Below, piece by piece: positions 28,393 through 37,612 of a DNA stretch of 64,000 nt. The stretch's first letter is position 1; each line of letters starts with the position of its first letter. The notes beneath the pieces are model-generated. The model was not told where the DNA came from. It was given only the letters and a program-made list of their open reading frames with translations, and did not search any database. Made by a program: the position numbers and the translations under genes. The stretch is from Corynebacterium ammoniagenes DSM 20306 (lineage in GTDB: Bacteria > Actinomycetota > Actinomycetes > Mycobacteriales > Mycobacteriaceae): NCBI RefSeq assembly GCF_001941425.1, contig NZ_CP009244.1, positions 868,001 to 932,000 on the forward strand, written 5' to 3'.

Positions 28393-28884
28393 GTGGCCGA
28401 TAAAGCAGGAATTTTTAACACTCCCATCGATCTCAGTGGGGAAGTCTGGCGTTGGAAAGACAACATTCTTAAAGACTCCAGTGACCAAGTTTTAGCGCAC
28501 GTTCGCGCGGATGTAATTTCTGTGGCACGCCACAATCTGCTCATTGAGCACAATATTGGGGCGCCGCGTTTTCGTCTGCGTGCAACCTCGTCCAAGGGCT
28601 CGCTGTACACCATGGGGCAGACGTCTTTTACCGTCAATAGCCTCACCGCAGTATGCGATCACGAGGATTATAAATTGCAGCGGGTTAATCCCTTTCGCCG
28701 CGAGCGCGTCATTTCTAATAACCGTGGGGCAGTGCTGCGCACCCGCCCGCGCGGTGATGGCAGCGTGACCGTGACGGGAGCGTCAGAAGGCGCCGAAGAA
28801 GTACCTTTCTTCGACGCCATCTTCTTATCTTATGGCTGCGTCTTATTAGACGGGCCGGGGCTGCAGGCTAATATCCGCATCTAG
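28393..28884 (+). CDS. Hypothetical beta-rich protein
   Basis: A 163-residue soluble protein starting with GTG 28393. Strand-turn pattern throughout (RFRLRATSSKGSLYTMGQTSFTV, NNRGAVLRTRPRGDGSVTVTG), ending in a hydrophobic segment FFDAIFLSYGCVLL. It is probably co-transcribed with the gene before it. It stops nine bases from the convergent TPM gene. No function can be assigned. Confidence 0.6.
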   Translation: MADKAGIFNTPIDLSGEVWRWKDNILKDSSDQVLAHVRADVISVARHNLLIEHNIGAPRFRLRATSSKGSLYTMGQTSFTVNSLTAVCDHEDYKLQRVNPFRRERVISNNRGAVLRTRPRGDGSVTVTGASEGAEEVPFFDAIFLSYGCVLLDGPGLQANIRI

Positions 28885-28892
28885 CACAGCCG

Positions 28893-30884
28893 CTAGAAAG
28901 AACCACCGCGGAAGCCACCGCCACCGCCGCCACCAAAGCCGCCGCCTCCTCCGAAGCCCCCGCCAAAGCCGCCTCCGCCGCGGTGTCCGCCACCACCGAG
29001 GACTTGGCCGATGACCATGCCGGTAATCAGGTTGCCGGCCATGTTGCCGGTTTGTCGGCGCTGTTGCTGACGGCGGTGGTTGTTGTAATCATCGCGCGCA
29101 CGGTCTGCGGCAATCTTGGCGGCATTGGTGGCTTGGCGGGCATAATCAATCGCCGCGCGGATATTGCGGTCGCGGGAGTTCAGCGCCTGGGCGTGCAGAT
29201 GCTTGGCATCAGCAAGCGCAGTACGCGCACCAGAGCCGACGATGCGGCCACGGGAAGAGATGACATCCTCGGCTGCTTGAATCTGGGTGGAGGCCGCCTG
29301 AATCTGCTTAGCAAACTGCTCCAGCTGACGCGCATGCGTGGAGGTTTGCTCACGCACGGTATCGAGCTGTTCATCTAATTCCGTATCAATGGTAATCAGC
29401 GCGGTGTGCTGACCCAGCGGGTCTTGGGAACCTTCAGCCTTGGCGACTTCCACGGCTTGCTGCGCGCGGGTGACCACGGAATCAAGGGCCTGCCAATCGG
29501 CATCGGTGCCCTGGGAGCGGCCCTGGTTTTTCAGCTGGCCGGCTTCTTGGATTTCGCCTTCGACCTCATCGATAAGCGCGGGCAGGGTCGCCTGGGCATC
29601 GGAGATATTGCTACGCGCATTTTCCACGCCGGTCAGGTTGCGGTCGGAGACTTCAATCGCATGCTCGGCATCGCGGATATAGCCAACCACAGGACCTTGT
29701 TCACCGGCGGGACGGGCTGCGACCTCACGCGCGGCCTCGAGGGATTTCTCTGCCTCATCGAGCGCTGCCGCGGCTAAGTCGGCGTTATCGGAGATAGACT
29801 GCAGCATCTCCTCATTAAATTCCGCATGCAATTGCTCTAAGGTCTGCTCGGCCTTGGGCAAGCGCGCACGGACGTCAATGGTGCGCTGGGTCAGCTCATC
29901 CAGCTTGGTGGAGGCATTGATCAACAAGTTGCGCATCTCGGCAAACTCGGCAGCTTGCGCATCCAAGGCATCATCGGCTTGGCCACAGGAGGAGACAATC
30001 TCTACCAGCATCTCGCGGCGCTGCTCTGGAGTCTCGGGAATGGAATCATCCAAACGCTGACGGATATTAAACGCTTTTTGCAACGTGGAGGTGGAATGAT
30101 TCATCGCGCGGGTAAACGCACGCGTGCGCTCCGGGCCAAATTCCGCGGTGGCAATATCTAATTCTTCCTTGCCGCGGCGAATAGATTCATCGGTGCTGAC
30201 TAGCTCTTCATTCGCCAGGGAATCCAAGGTATCCAAATCCAAGGAGTTGAGGCGACGAATATCAGTCGGCTCAATCTCGCGGGCATCTTCTAGTACTGCA
30301 GCAGACTCCTTCTTGGAACGGCTGCGGGTATAAGCCCAAATGCCGCCGCCGGCAACCACGGCAACACCACCAGCCCCTGCCAACCAAGCGCCGCTGTTGC
30401 CACCGGTGCCCAAGGCGGCATCGACAAGCGCATTAGCAGAGCCCGCCCAATCATCTTCGGCCAAGTGTGGATAGGCGGCGTCATACATCTCATCGAGCTT
30501 GCCCTGCGGCCATTGCTCACCGGTTTGCACGCCCATCTGCCGGCCTTGGACATCTACAACATAGGCTGCAGAGTTCGGCCCTTTTTCCGCCACGATGGAC
30601 TGGGCATAACCTTCCGCGTCCATGCCCGCTAAATCATCCGTAAAGACAATGTGCACCATTAGCTGCTCCTCTTGCTGCAGCTGGGCAATCTTGTCATTTA
30701 ACTCAGATTCTTCCGCTGAGCTCAGCACATCCGCGGTATCGGTCACCCGCTCCGAAATAGCCGTCGGTGCTTGCGCTACCCATGCCGTATCCGCCGCCAA
30801 GGCCGGAGCGGCCATGACACCACCTAGGGCCGTGGCAAATAAACCGGTACACAGGACATGGCCAATACGCGCTCGCTTATTCAT
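28893..30884 (-). CDS. TPM-domain membrane protein with coiled coils and Gly-rich tail
   Basis: A 663-residue protein. A signal peptide (cut after APALA near residue 30) leads into a TPM domain (about 35-150; VTDTADVLSSAEESELNDKIAQLQ), an extracytoplasmic module also seen in YgcG and the plant TLP18.3 phosphatase. A membrane helix (AWLAGAGGVAVVAGGGIWAYT) is followed by about 400 cytoplasmic residues of coiled coil and a tail of Gly-Gly-Phe repeats. ATG 30884 is preferred over TTG 30893 because AGGA precedes it. The family is conserved in Corynebacteriales; its role is unclear. Confidence 0.85.
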   Translation of the reverse strand: MNKRARIGHVLCTGLFATALGGVMAAPALAADTAWVAQAPTAISERVTDTADVLSSAEESELNDKIAQLQQEEQLMVHIVFTDDLAGMDAEGYAQSIVAEKGPNSAAYVVDVQGRQMGVQTGEQWPQGKLDEMYDAAYPHLAEDDWAGSANALVDAALGTGGNSGAWLAGAGGVAVVAGGGIWAYTRSRSKKESAAVLEDAREIEPTDIRRLNSLDLDTLDSLANEELVSTDESIRRGKEELDIATAEFGPERTRAFTRAMNHSTSTLQKAFNIRQRLDDSIPETPEQRREMLVEIVSSCGQADDALDAQAAEFAEMRNLLINASTKLDELTQRTIDVRARLPKAEQTLEQLHAEFNEEMLQSISDNADLAAAALDEAEKSLEAAREVAARPAGEQGPVVGYIRDAEHAIEVSDRNLTGVENARSNISDAQATLPALIDEVEGEIQEAGQLKNQGRSQGTDADWQALDSVVTRAQQAVEVAKAEGSQDPLGQHTALITIDTELDEQLDTVREQTSTHARQLEQFAKQIQAASTQIQAAEDVISSRGRIVGSGARTALADAKHLHAQALNSRDRNIRAAIDYARQATNAAKIAADRARDDYNNHRRQQQRRQTGNMAGNLITGMVIGQVLGGGGHRGGGGFGGGFGGGGGFGGGGGGGFRGGSF

Positions 30885-30948
30885 ATCCGCCAATCCTACC
30901 GTGCGAAATCTAGATACGCGTGGGCAAATACACGTAGGCTACATACCC

Positions 30949-31563
30949 ATGGACATGGCAATTGTGGTCTTAGGCGCCAGCCAATACGATGGGCGCCCGT
31001 CACGCGTGCTCACCGCGCGGCTCAATGAGACCTTGGCCACCGCGAAAAAGCACCCGGGCGCAGACATCCACTTTGTCACTTTAGGCGCCAATATGCCCGG
31101 CGATAGGTTTACCGAAGCCGGCGTCGCGCGCACCTACCTTCTAGACCGCGGGGTAGAAAGCCACCAGGTGCATGCCGTGCCAGAAGGCAATGACACCCAA
31201 GGCTCCTTAGAGGCAGCAATAAAGACGCATCAAGAGCTTGTCGATGCCCCCTCGACCATCATCACCGACCCCCTGCACACCCTGCGCGTTAAACTCATTG
31301 CCCGGCAGTTGGGCTGGAAAGCACAAGTCAAAGGCGCACGTGATTGCCCGTATTCTTTCCCTCAGCGCGAGTGGTGGGGCGGGATGCTGCATGAAGCCGG
31401 CGGGCTGGTCATCGTGGTTTTACAAGGCATTTTCGGCAAAGCATTCGCGCAAAAGATCCGCTGGCAGCTGTATAAAGTCGAAGGACTTATCCGGCCCCGG
31501 TTTAAAACCCGCCACGGGCTATTGCAAAATAACCCCACGAGCAGGAATAACGGCCTAGAATAA
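30949..31563 (+). CDS. DUF218/YdcF-like protein
   Basis: A 204-residue protein of the YdcF/ElyC (DUF218) fold. AIVVLGASQYDGRPSRVLTARL at the start and the DTQGSLEAA and ITDPLHTLRVKLIARQLGW segments are typical. Related proteins act in envelope biogenesis or bind nucleotides such as SAM. ATG 30949 (or 30955) gives the family N-terminus. dgt starts six bases after its stop. Confidence 0.8.
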   Translation: MDMAIVVLGASQYDGRPSRVLTARLNETLATAKKHPGADIHFVTLGANMPGDRFTEAGVARTYLLDRGVESHQVHAVPEGNDTQGSLEAAIKTHQELVDAPSTIITDPLHTLRVKLIARQLGWKAQVKGARDCPYSFPQREWWGGMLHEAGGLVIVVLQGIFGKAFAQKIRWQLYKVEGLIRPRFKTRHGLLQNNPTSRNNGLE

Positions 31564-31569
31564 AGACCA

Positions 31570-32835
31570 ATGTATTCCTACGACGCTGCTGATACCGACC
31601 GGATGTTTAATGAGTCTGCCAAAGGCTCTACTTTTACCACCTCCGAAGCCGATCAGCGCGGTGCTTTTTCCCGCGACCGCGCCCGCGTGCTGCACTCGGC
31701 AGCCCTGCGCCGGCTCGCGGATAAAACCCAGGTGGTGGGCCCACACGACGGTGATACCCCGCGTACACGCCTGACACACTCTTTGGAAGTAGCCCAAATT
31801 GCCCGCGGCATTGGCGCCGGCTTAGGCCTTGATGCCGACCTGTGTGAGATGGCCGGACTGACCCACGATATCGGCCACCCTCCCTATGGCCACAACGGTG
31901 AAAACGCGCTTAATGAAGTAGCCACCGACTGCGGCGGTTTTGAAGGCAATGCGCAGACCCTGCGCATTCTAACCCGGCTCGAGCCCAAAGTCATCGATAA
32001 TGAGGGCAACTCCGTTGGCCTGAACCTCACGCGTGCTGCACTCGATGCCGCCTGTAAATACCCGCAGGCCAAAACCAACGCCGATGGCTCCACCAACCGC
32101 AAATACGGCGCCTATGACGAAGACGCGCACATTTTATCCTGGCTGCGCGAAGGACACGTGGATGACCGTCCCTCCATGGAAGCCCAAGCCATGGACTGGT
32201 CCGATGACATTGCCTATTCCGTCCACGATGTTGAAGACGGCATTGTCTCCGGGCGCATTTCCTTAAACGTGCTGTGGGACCTGGTGGAATTAGCCAACCT
32301 GGCAGAAAAAGGCGCGCACGCCTTTGGCGGCACGGCAGAAGAGCTTCTCGATGCCGCCGATTCCCTTCGCCAACTACCCATCGTCCCGCACCACCGCTTT
32401 GATTACACACTCGGCAGCTACGTGCACTTAAAGAAGATGACCTCGGAGCTAGTCGGCCGCTACGTGGGCGCAACCATTGCCGCCACCAAAGAAACGGGGG
32501 AGACCCTTGGCCGCCAACACGGGCAACTGGTCATTCCACCGGCCGCCGAGGCCGAAGTCCGATTACTTAAGACCATCGCCGTGTTATACGTGATGGATAC
32601 CCCCGTGCATGTGCGCCGCCAGGACCGCCAGCGCGAACGCGTCTTCCGCGTCTTTGACTATCTCACCGCCGGCGCGCCGGGCACCTTGGACCCGATGTTT
32701 CGCATGTGGTGGGAACAAGCCAACACCCCCGCCGAGCGTCAGCGCGTGATCATCGACCAAATCGCGTCCATGACCGAATCCCGCCTCGAGCGCATCGCGC
32801 GCGCCTCTGCCGAATTTTCTGGGTTCCTGGGATAA
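31570..32835 (+). CDS. dgt: Deoxyguanosinetriphosphate triphosphohydrolase-like protein
   Basis: A 421-residue HD-domain enzyme that hydrolyses dNTPs to nucleoside and tripolyphosphate. Metal ligands are seen in RLTHSLEVAQIARGIG (His) and GLTHDIGHPPYGHNGE (HD), with DDIAYSVHDVEDGI completing the set. In corynebacteria dgt normally lies a short distance upstream of dnaG with the RNase/barstar pair between; here about 4.5 kb of foreign-looking DNA is inserted right after its stop. dNTPases of this family can also restrict phages. Confidence 0.94.
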   Translation: MYSYDAADTDRMFNESAKGSTFTTSEADQRGAFSRDRARVLHSAALRRLADKTQVVGPHDGDTPRTRLTHSLEVAQIARGIGAGLGLDADLCEMAGLTHDIGHPPYGHNGENALNEVATDCGGFEGNAQTLRILTRLEPKVIDNEGNSVGLNLTRAALDAACKYPQAKTNADGSTNRKYGAYDEDAHILSWLREGHVDDRPSMEAQAMDWSDDIAYSVHDVEDGIVSGRISLNVLWDLVELANLAEKGAHAFGGTAEELLDAADSLRQLPIVPHHRFDYTLGSYVHLKKMTSELVGRYVGATIAATKETGETLGRQHGQLVIPPAAEAEVRLLKTIAVLYVMDTPVHVRRQDRQRERVFRVFDYLTAGAPGTLDPMFRMWWEQANTPAERQRVIIDQIASMTESRLERIARASAEFSGFLG

Positions 32836-32836
32836 A

Positions 32837-32855
32837 CGATTAACAGTTGAATGCT
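32837..32855. repeat. Copy of the tRNA-Asn anticodon arm at the island edge
   Basis: Nineteen bases, CGATTAACAGTTGAATGCT, match the anticodon arm of the tRNA-Asn gene at 42415-42433 in the same orientation with one difference (T for C). They start two bases after the dgt stop, at the edge of the AT-rich insertion. tRNA anticodon loops are common integrase attachment sites, so this may be an att relic. No integrase is present and no second copy was seen at the other edge. Confidence 0.55.
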
Positions 32856-32865
32856 AGCTATTCGG

Positions 32866-35800
32866 TTATTGATCTGAGTTTTCTGATTCTTTAAGTCCCC
32901 AGGCGACGTTCGTAAAATCTTCGGATCCTCGATAGCGTATTTCTGCGCGCGAATCAATTTTGGAAATAGAATCGTCATGGAGAATATATGATGCACTTCC
33001 AGTGACCCACTGATAGTCATGTGGGTAGAAACCATTACGCTCGAATTGATCGTGGCCAACGAGCACAGTCCAAAACAGGCTGTATCCGGTAGCATACAGT
33101 TCCTTGACTAGACGCCGATTGAGAAGCAGAGTTTTCGGGCCTCCTTGGTTTACCGAAGGATCGAAGACTGCCACTCCAGAATCGTCATACCAGACAAAAT
33201 CTTTTCCATGGTTAATGCCAAGTTTCTCGAAAAGAAAATGACTGGGGACAAATCCCCACACCTTACGATTGGATGATTGGTCAGTCTCTGTGCCAAGTCC
33301 CGAATACTGTGCCCCGCATTGAATAAGCCCGAGTTCTCTTAGCATTGGTATGTTTCGTTCGTTAGGTTCACTCTTTGGAGGATCTTGGGTGCGGGCAATG
33401 TCAAATAGCGGGTACCCGAATTGCTTATTAAGCGATTCAAAATATGCCCTCGGTGGCATCTCAGACTGGTCTGGCAAGCTTGGGTAATCATCATCATCAA
33501 TTGTTCCGCTTGCTCCGGACCACTCAGGATCATTCGGATGGCTTCCGAGGAGAAGATTGGAGGGCTCGGCAAAACTTGGCATCCATTTTTCAAACCAATC
33601 TTGGGACTGTGCCCATTCACGAAGCTTACTCGCTGATTTATTTGGAACGAGGTAAGCATGAATATGCATCCACGCATCTCTCTGTGGTTGTTCAGGTTTG
33701 AAAGGTTGCTCTTCCTCATTCCAACTTGGATAGCTAAGCAGCGCTACCCATTCTTGTCCGTCGGGACTTTTCGTAGCCAGCAGTTCCAATGGATCCGGCA
33801 CACAATCTAGATTGTGTGGCCAACGTGATGCATCGTTGGATGGAAAGTTTGCTGTTTGTGGTGAAAACCAGTCTGACCCGGTTCCAGGCTCGGATGTTTG
33901 AGCTAGCACAGTCATATCAATGTCACGCCAAACTATTTGCTTTGCATGACTATATGGCTCAATTACACCGTTGAAATCCTTAATCTTAAAGTGATCACTC
34001 AGGATCCCAAGAACTTCATAAAAACCAATCCATTGATACTTTTTTCCAATTCGCTCCACCGGACTTTGACTCCGACCATGCCGCAAGTACTTGTCAATCT
34101 TGTCAAATGTTTCTGGGAGCCAACCTAGTTCACGAACACGGTCGAAGATTATCCGCTGGCAAAGAGACAGTGTGTCCTTTGGATCTTCTAGGTCAAAACT
34201 TCGGATTGCAGTATCTAAGATCTTATTTCCAAAATCTCCCATTCCGGATAGCGAGTACCAGATTGAAGAATATGGACTTTCCAGATTCTTCGCCAATTTC
34301 TCAATGGACTCAAAACTCGTAGCTTGAATTGGCCATTGAGTCGGAGCCCACGAGATATTCTTGTGGGCTTGCCAGCCGCTTTCTTCCGCCATTTGGAAAA
34401 TTCTTTTTAGGTAGTCGCGTGTGAGCAGATGAGTAGGCGATACTTCAGTTACATAATCAGCAACGATCGAGGCAATTGAGTGAGTTACCTCGGTCGTACT
34501 GTTCCGAAGTATGATGCCGCAAGAAGCGGAAACTAGTCTTTCTACTATGTAGGGATCATTTGAATTCAATGTTTGCTTCAGCATTGCCTGAAAGGCATTA
34601 GGTGTGAACTCACCTAATGCAACTAAGGCTTTTGTTGCATTGTCGCGCACCCGTCTATCAGACGTGGTCAAAAACCAACTCAGTGCTATACAAGCAAGTT
34701 CATTGCTCTCACGAGAGCTTCTAGCAATCCGATTAAAGTCGGACGGCCACGCCCAGTCGATGAGAGTCGAGACTGGAGTTGATTCCTCACCGCTGGCCTT
34801 ATAATGAAGCCAAACAGACCAAGTGCTGTCTCGTTCGGCCAGATCCATCTGGGACAGATAAGAATGAAGCCAATGAGCATTTAGCGGATGACGGGGAACA
34901 CAAGAAATTCGAACTAGTTGCCCCCACGCCTCCTCTGCTAGAAGCTCTTCCAGTAAGCATTCCTCGAGGACTTGGATGGTTCGGGTACTTATCGATGCAA
35001 TATCACGCAAAGCCAAGCTTTCGACGAAGTCTTTTCGGAGCTCGAAGCCTAGTGTTTTCGTAATTTCGAAATCGCAAAATTCCACTTGGTGTAATTCTGG
35101 AACTAATATAGCCAGCGACGCCATCATGCCACGTAATTGCCAAAAATTATCCTTGTTCAGGCTCAACCAGTCTTCAATTTCTGGTATAGATTTTGAAGCG
35201 ATAGATCTTGCAAGGGCAATGTCGCCCAGGCGCTGAAAACCAAATGCCAGGTGGTTAGGGCCGGCCGAAATCAAAATTCCTTCGTCGATTAGGCCCCGCA
35301 TGAGATGCTCATTCCAGTTTCTATTGGGCAGAATATTTGAAATGACGGATTTCGCCGCTTGATATTCGAATCTGTCATGGCTCAATCTGACGAGCTGATT
35401 GATTGAATCTTGAACTAAATTTTCCTTCGGATCGTAATTACAACGTGTGCTGTGTGAGAGTTTTTCGTTTATGGATTCGACGAAGGCCTCGTAAATCGTT
35501 GCTAATCCAGCAGTTCCAAGATTAAAACGTGAAGTTCCTAGGGTGCTCAAGGCTTCGCAAGCCAGATATAAGAACAACGGATTTGCGAGTTCCGGATTCA
35601 TCGGAGGAAAAGACGTGAGATCGAGTTCAAATTTTTTTGCGTATCTCCGAATTGCTTTCTCTGTCGAGTCTTCAAGTCCAAAGTGCTCAATCGTTGGCAG
35701 ATCATGCTCACCGATAACGTATTCGAGGTATTCGGACCGGCAGGAAAGCACTAGTCCTATGTTTTTGAAGCGGCGAGCTTTGGTGCGTAATGCTGCAATC

Positions 35801-37110
35801 TCCGAACGCCATTTGCTAGGATTTTCGCTTTCGTTAACGGCATCAATTATCAAAAGTGCCTTTGAATTACTTGCTTCTCCGGCGGCGTTCAACAGTGAAA
35901 GTAGATTATCAATGGTGCCGCTCATTTCAGCATTTTTTGGAATTTGTGCGAGCAAATTCTGGTTGCTGAAGTCTTGTCCGAGTAAAAGCAGTGTCGGAAG
36001 GCTATCAGAGACTCGCTGCTTCGATATCTCACACAGCAAGTGAGTCTTTCCTACACCCGCGCTACCGACTATTAATAGCTCATTGGTATAAGCAGCTTGG
36101 GAAGCAGGTGACTCCACAAATTGCTCAACTGATTGAATCAACTGGATAGCAGAATTGAGTCTGTCACGTAGTTTGTGCTCGGGGGTTTCTATCTCGTGAT
36201 GAGACACATGCGGTAAGTCAGAGAGAATATCTACTGCAGTATTTGTGTCTGGAAGTGACGCTTGGATTTTGTGTCGATCCTCAAAATGCGGAGCTTTTTC
36301 GAGGGCGTGGAGTATCACAGAGCTCAACCTCGTGATTGAAGAAGTCAATTGAGAAAGTTGAGCCTTATGCTTTGCTGCTAGATGGAGAGGTAATACCCAA
36401 TCATTGACGTGGAGGTTTTGGATTTCAAGCAGAATATTGCGCCATCGTTCAAAGTACGCAGGAGCTCCGCTCACTGCATCCAATTCACTCTCAATCCGTA
36501 CATCAACGTGGACCTCCGGTTGGTACCGGTTTAATACTTTGGCGATTGTGTCATCGAGTTTTTGCCTTTGGCTCTCCAGCGTTAGAGTATCGCGGTTGAA
36601 CCAATAAGCTAGGCGTCCCGAGTTTTCATGGCGGGTTAGTAGCTTTTCCATTTTGCTTGAATTTACTAAATCAAACTCAACTTCTAAGCCATTCTCGCGG
36701 GCTAGTTCTTGCCACCTTTCAACATATCCTCTCCATTTACTATTGGCTGATTTTGTCCCTTCGCTATCTGATGCAGGAAGATCGATTGGGAGCATTACCG
36801 AGTATTTTTTGAGTTTGGGCTCGTGGTCGATAGCACGTAGAAATGACTCTTTTATCTTATTAGCTAATTTGCTATCAAAATTGAAAACAAATTTTGCCTG
36901 CCAAGCCCATACATCCCCATTGGGAAACGTGGCTTTTCCTTCTCGGCCCCCGTCAGGGTTTCCGAAGCGCTCGATTAACACGTCCTCGGGGTTATCGATC
37001 ATTTGCTCGAAAAGTATTGCCGCAAGTGCCTCAAAACCATCTGCTTGAGAACCGGGATTGCCGTGAGCACGGATTTGTTTGAAATCGATTTTGGGAAGAG
37101 ATTCAGACAT
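32866..37110 (-). CDS. Mrr-like nuclease/STAND-type NTPase, candidate anti-phage protein
   Basis: A 1414-residue protein. Residues 1-180 look like a PD-(D/E)xK domain of the Mrr sort: FE27, NPD53GGREG and WQ71AK73F give the E...D...QxK pattern. A P-loop NTPase follows, with Walker A VGSAGVGKTH at about 348-357, Walker B ALLIIDAVNES near 420 and a sensor-like SCRSEYL near 457. From about 560 to the end the chain is largely helical with HEAT-like stretches (RVRDNATKALVALGEF near 817). This nuclease-STAND-repeat order resembles Avs proteins, particularly Avs4, which sense phage proteins and cut DNA. The gene is AT-richer than its neighbours and interrupts dgt-RNase-dnaG, suggesting transfer. Anti-phage function is inference. 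Confidence 0.75.
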   Translation of the reverse strand: MSESLPKIDFKQIRAHGNPGSQADGFEALAAILFEQMIDNPEDVLIERFGNPDGGREGKATFPNGDVWAWQAKFVFNFDSKLANKIKESFLRAIDHEPKLKKYSVMLPIDLPASDSEGTKSANSKWRGYVERWQELARENGLEVEFDLVNSSKMEKLLTRHENSGRLAYWFNRDTLTLESQRQKLDDTIAKVLNRYQPEVHVDVRIESELDAVSGAPAYFERWRNILLEIQNLHVNDWVLPLHLAAKHKAQLSQLTSSITRLSSVILHALEKAPHFEDRHKIQASLPDTNTAVDILSDLPHVSHHEIETPEHKLRDRLNSAIQLIQSVEQFVESPASQAAYTNELLIVGSAGVGKTHLLCEISKQRVSDSLPTLLLLGQDFSNQNLLAQIPKNAEMSGTIDNLLSLLNAAGEASNSKALLIIDAVNESENPSKWRSEIAALRTKARRFKNIGLVLSCRSEYLEYVIGEHDLPTIEHFGLEDSTEKAIRRYAKKFELDLTSFPPMNPELANPLFLYLACEALSTLGTSRFNLGTAGLATIYEAFVESINEKLSHSTRCNYDPKENLVQDSINQLVRLSHDRFEYQAAKSVISNILPNRNWNEHLMRGLIDEGILISAGPNHLAFGFQRLGDIALARSIASKSIPEIEDWLSLNKDNFWQLRGMMASLAILVPELHQVEFCDFEITKTLGFELRKDFVESLALRDIASISTRTIQVLEECLLEELLAEEAWGQLVRISCVPRHPLNAHWLHSYLSQMDLAERDSTWSVWLHYKASGEESTPVSTLIDWAWPSDFNRIARSSRESNELACIALSWFLTTSDRRVRDNATKALVALGEFTPNAFQAMLKQTLNSNDPYIVERLVSASCGIILRNSTTEVTHSIASIVADYVTEVSPTHLLTRDYLKRIFQMAEESGWQAHKNISWAPTQWPIQATSFESIEKLAKNLESPYSSIWYSLSGMGDFGNKILDTAIRSFDLEDPKDTLSLCQRIIFDRVRELGWLPETFDKIDKYLRHGRSQSPVERIGKKYQWIGFYEVLGILSDHFKIKDFNGVIEPYSHAKQIVWRDIDMTVLAQTSEPGTGSDWFSPQTANFPSNDASRWPHNLDCVPDPLELLATKSPDGQEWVALLSYPSWNEEEQPFKPEQPQRDAWMHIHAYLVPNKSASKLREWAQSQDWFEKWMPSFAEPSNLLLGSHPNDPEWSGASGTIDDDDYPSLPDQSEMPPRAYFESLNKQFGYPLFDIARTQDPPKSEPNERNIPMLRELGLIQCGAQYSGLGTETDQSSNRKVWGFVPSHFLFEKLGINHGKDFVWYDDSGVAVFDPSVNQGGPKTLLLNRRLVKELYATGYSLFWTVLVGHDQFERNGFYPHDYQWVTGSASYILHDDSISKIDSRAEIRYRGSEDFTNVAWGLKESENSDQ

Positions 37111-37366
37111 GCACTAACCTTCAAAAGGGCTGGAGAATATGGAGGCGTTGGAAGAGCATCTGTCGTGCATGGACTACCGTACTAAGCCAAGCAAAGTCAA
37201 AGCTTTCCTAGGTGTTGGCGCCCCGATATGGGACTAGTCTACCTTGATTTGGTCAATTTGGGAGCAGATTGGTTGCACGTTTGCAGTGCTAGAAGTACAA
37301 ATGAACCGTATTTGGCAAAGAGAATAATTCTCACAGAAGCCTCGATTGCTGACAGCCTCAAAGAGG

Positions 37367-37612
37367 CTAACGGAAAAAGTGAACCCCTATATCGCCCAAA
37401 ACCCGCTGAATAGCACCTGTATCCTCGTCATTCATCGCCCAATTCGCGCAGGTAATGCGGTCAATGTGGGCATCAACTAAGAAATCCGCCAGGGCATCCA
37501 AGTTCTTTGGCGCCGGCGCATCGTGATCACAACGCACGCTGTCCAAAGCGTGGAAGAGATCTTCCCGGGATTGGATGCAATCAGTAATTAAAACGCGGCG
37601 CTTATTCGGCAT
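37367..37612 (-). CDS. Barstar-family ribonuclease inhibitor
   Basis: An 81-residue protein (MPNKRRVLITDCIQSREDLFHALDS...NLDALADFLVDAHIDRITCAN) with the barstar strand-helix start and the NLDALxDxL motif. Barstars are small cytoplasmic proteins that plug the active site of barnase/RNase Sa-type enzymes. The ATG at 37612 lies inside the last codons of the ribonuclease gene (ATGCCGAATAA), so synthesis of toxin and inhibitor is coupled. Length is typical (about 90). Confidence 0.85.
   Translation of the reverse strand: MPNKRRVLITDCIQSREDLFHALDSVRCDHDAPAPKNLDALADFLVDAHIDRITCANWAMNDEDTGAIQRVLGDIGVHFFR

Noticed and set aside
28905..28990. Repeats of GCC/ACC triplets that resemble a tandem or CRISPR-like array
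   Set aside because: They encode the Gly-Gly-Phe tail of the TPM-domain protein; no spacer-repeat structure. No CRISPR array was seen in the window.
37228..37413. 61-codon open frame upstream of the nuclease-STAND gene
   Set aside because: It lacks a ribosome binding site and overlaps the end of the barstar gene on the other strand.
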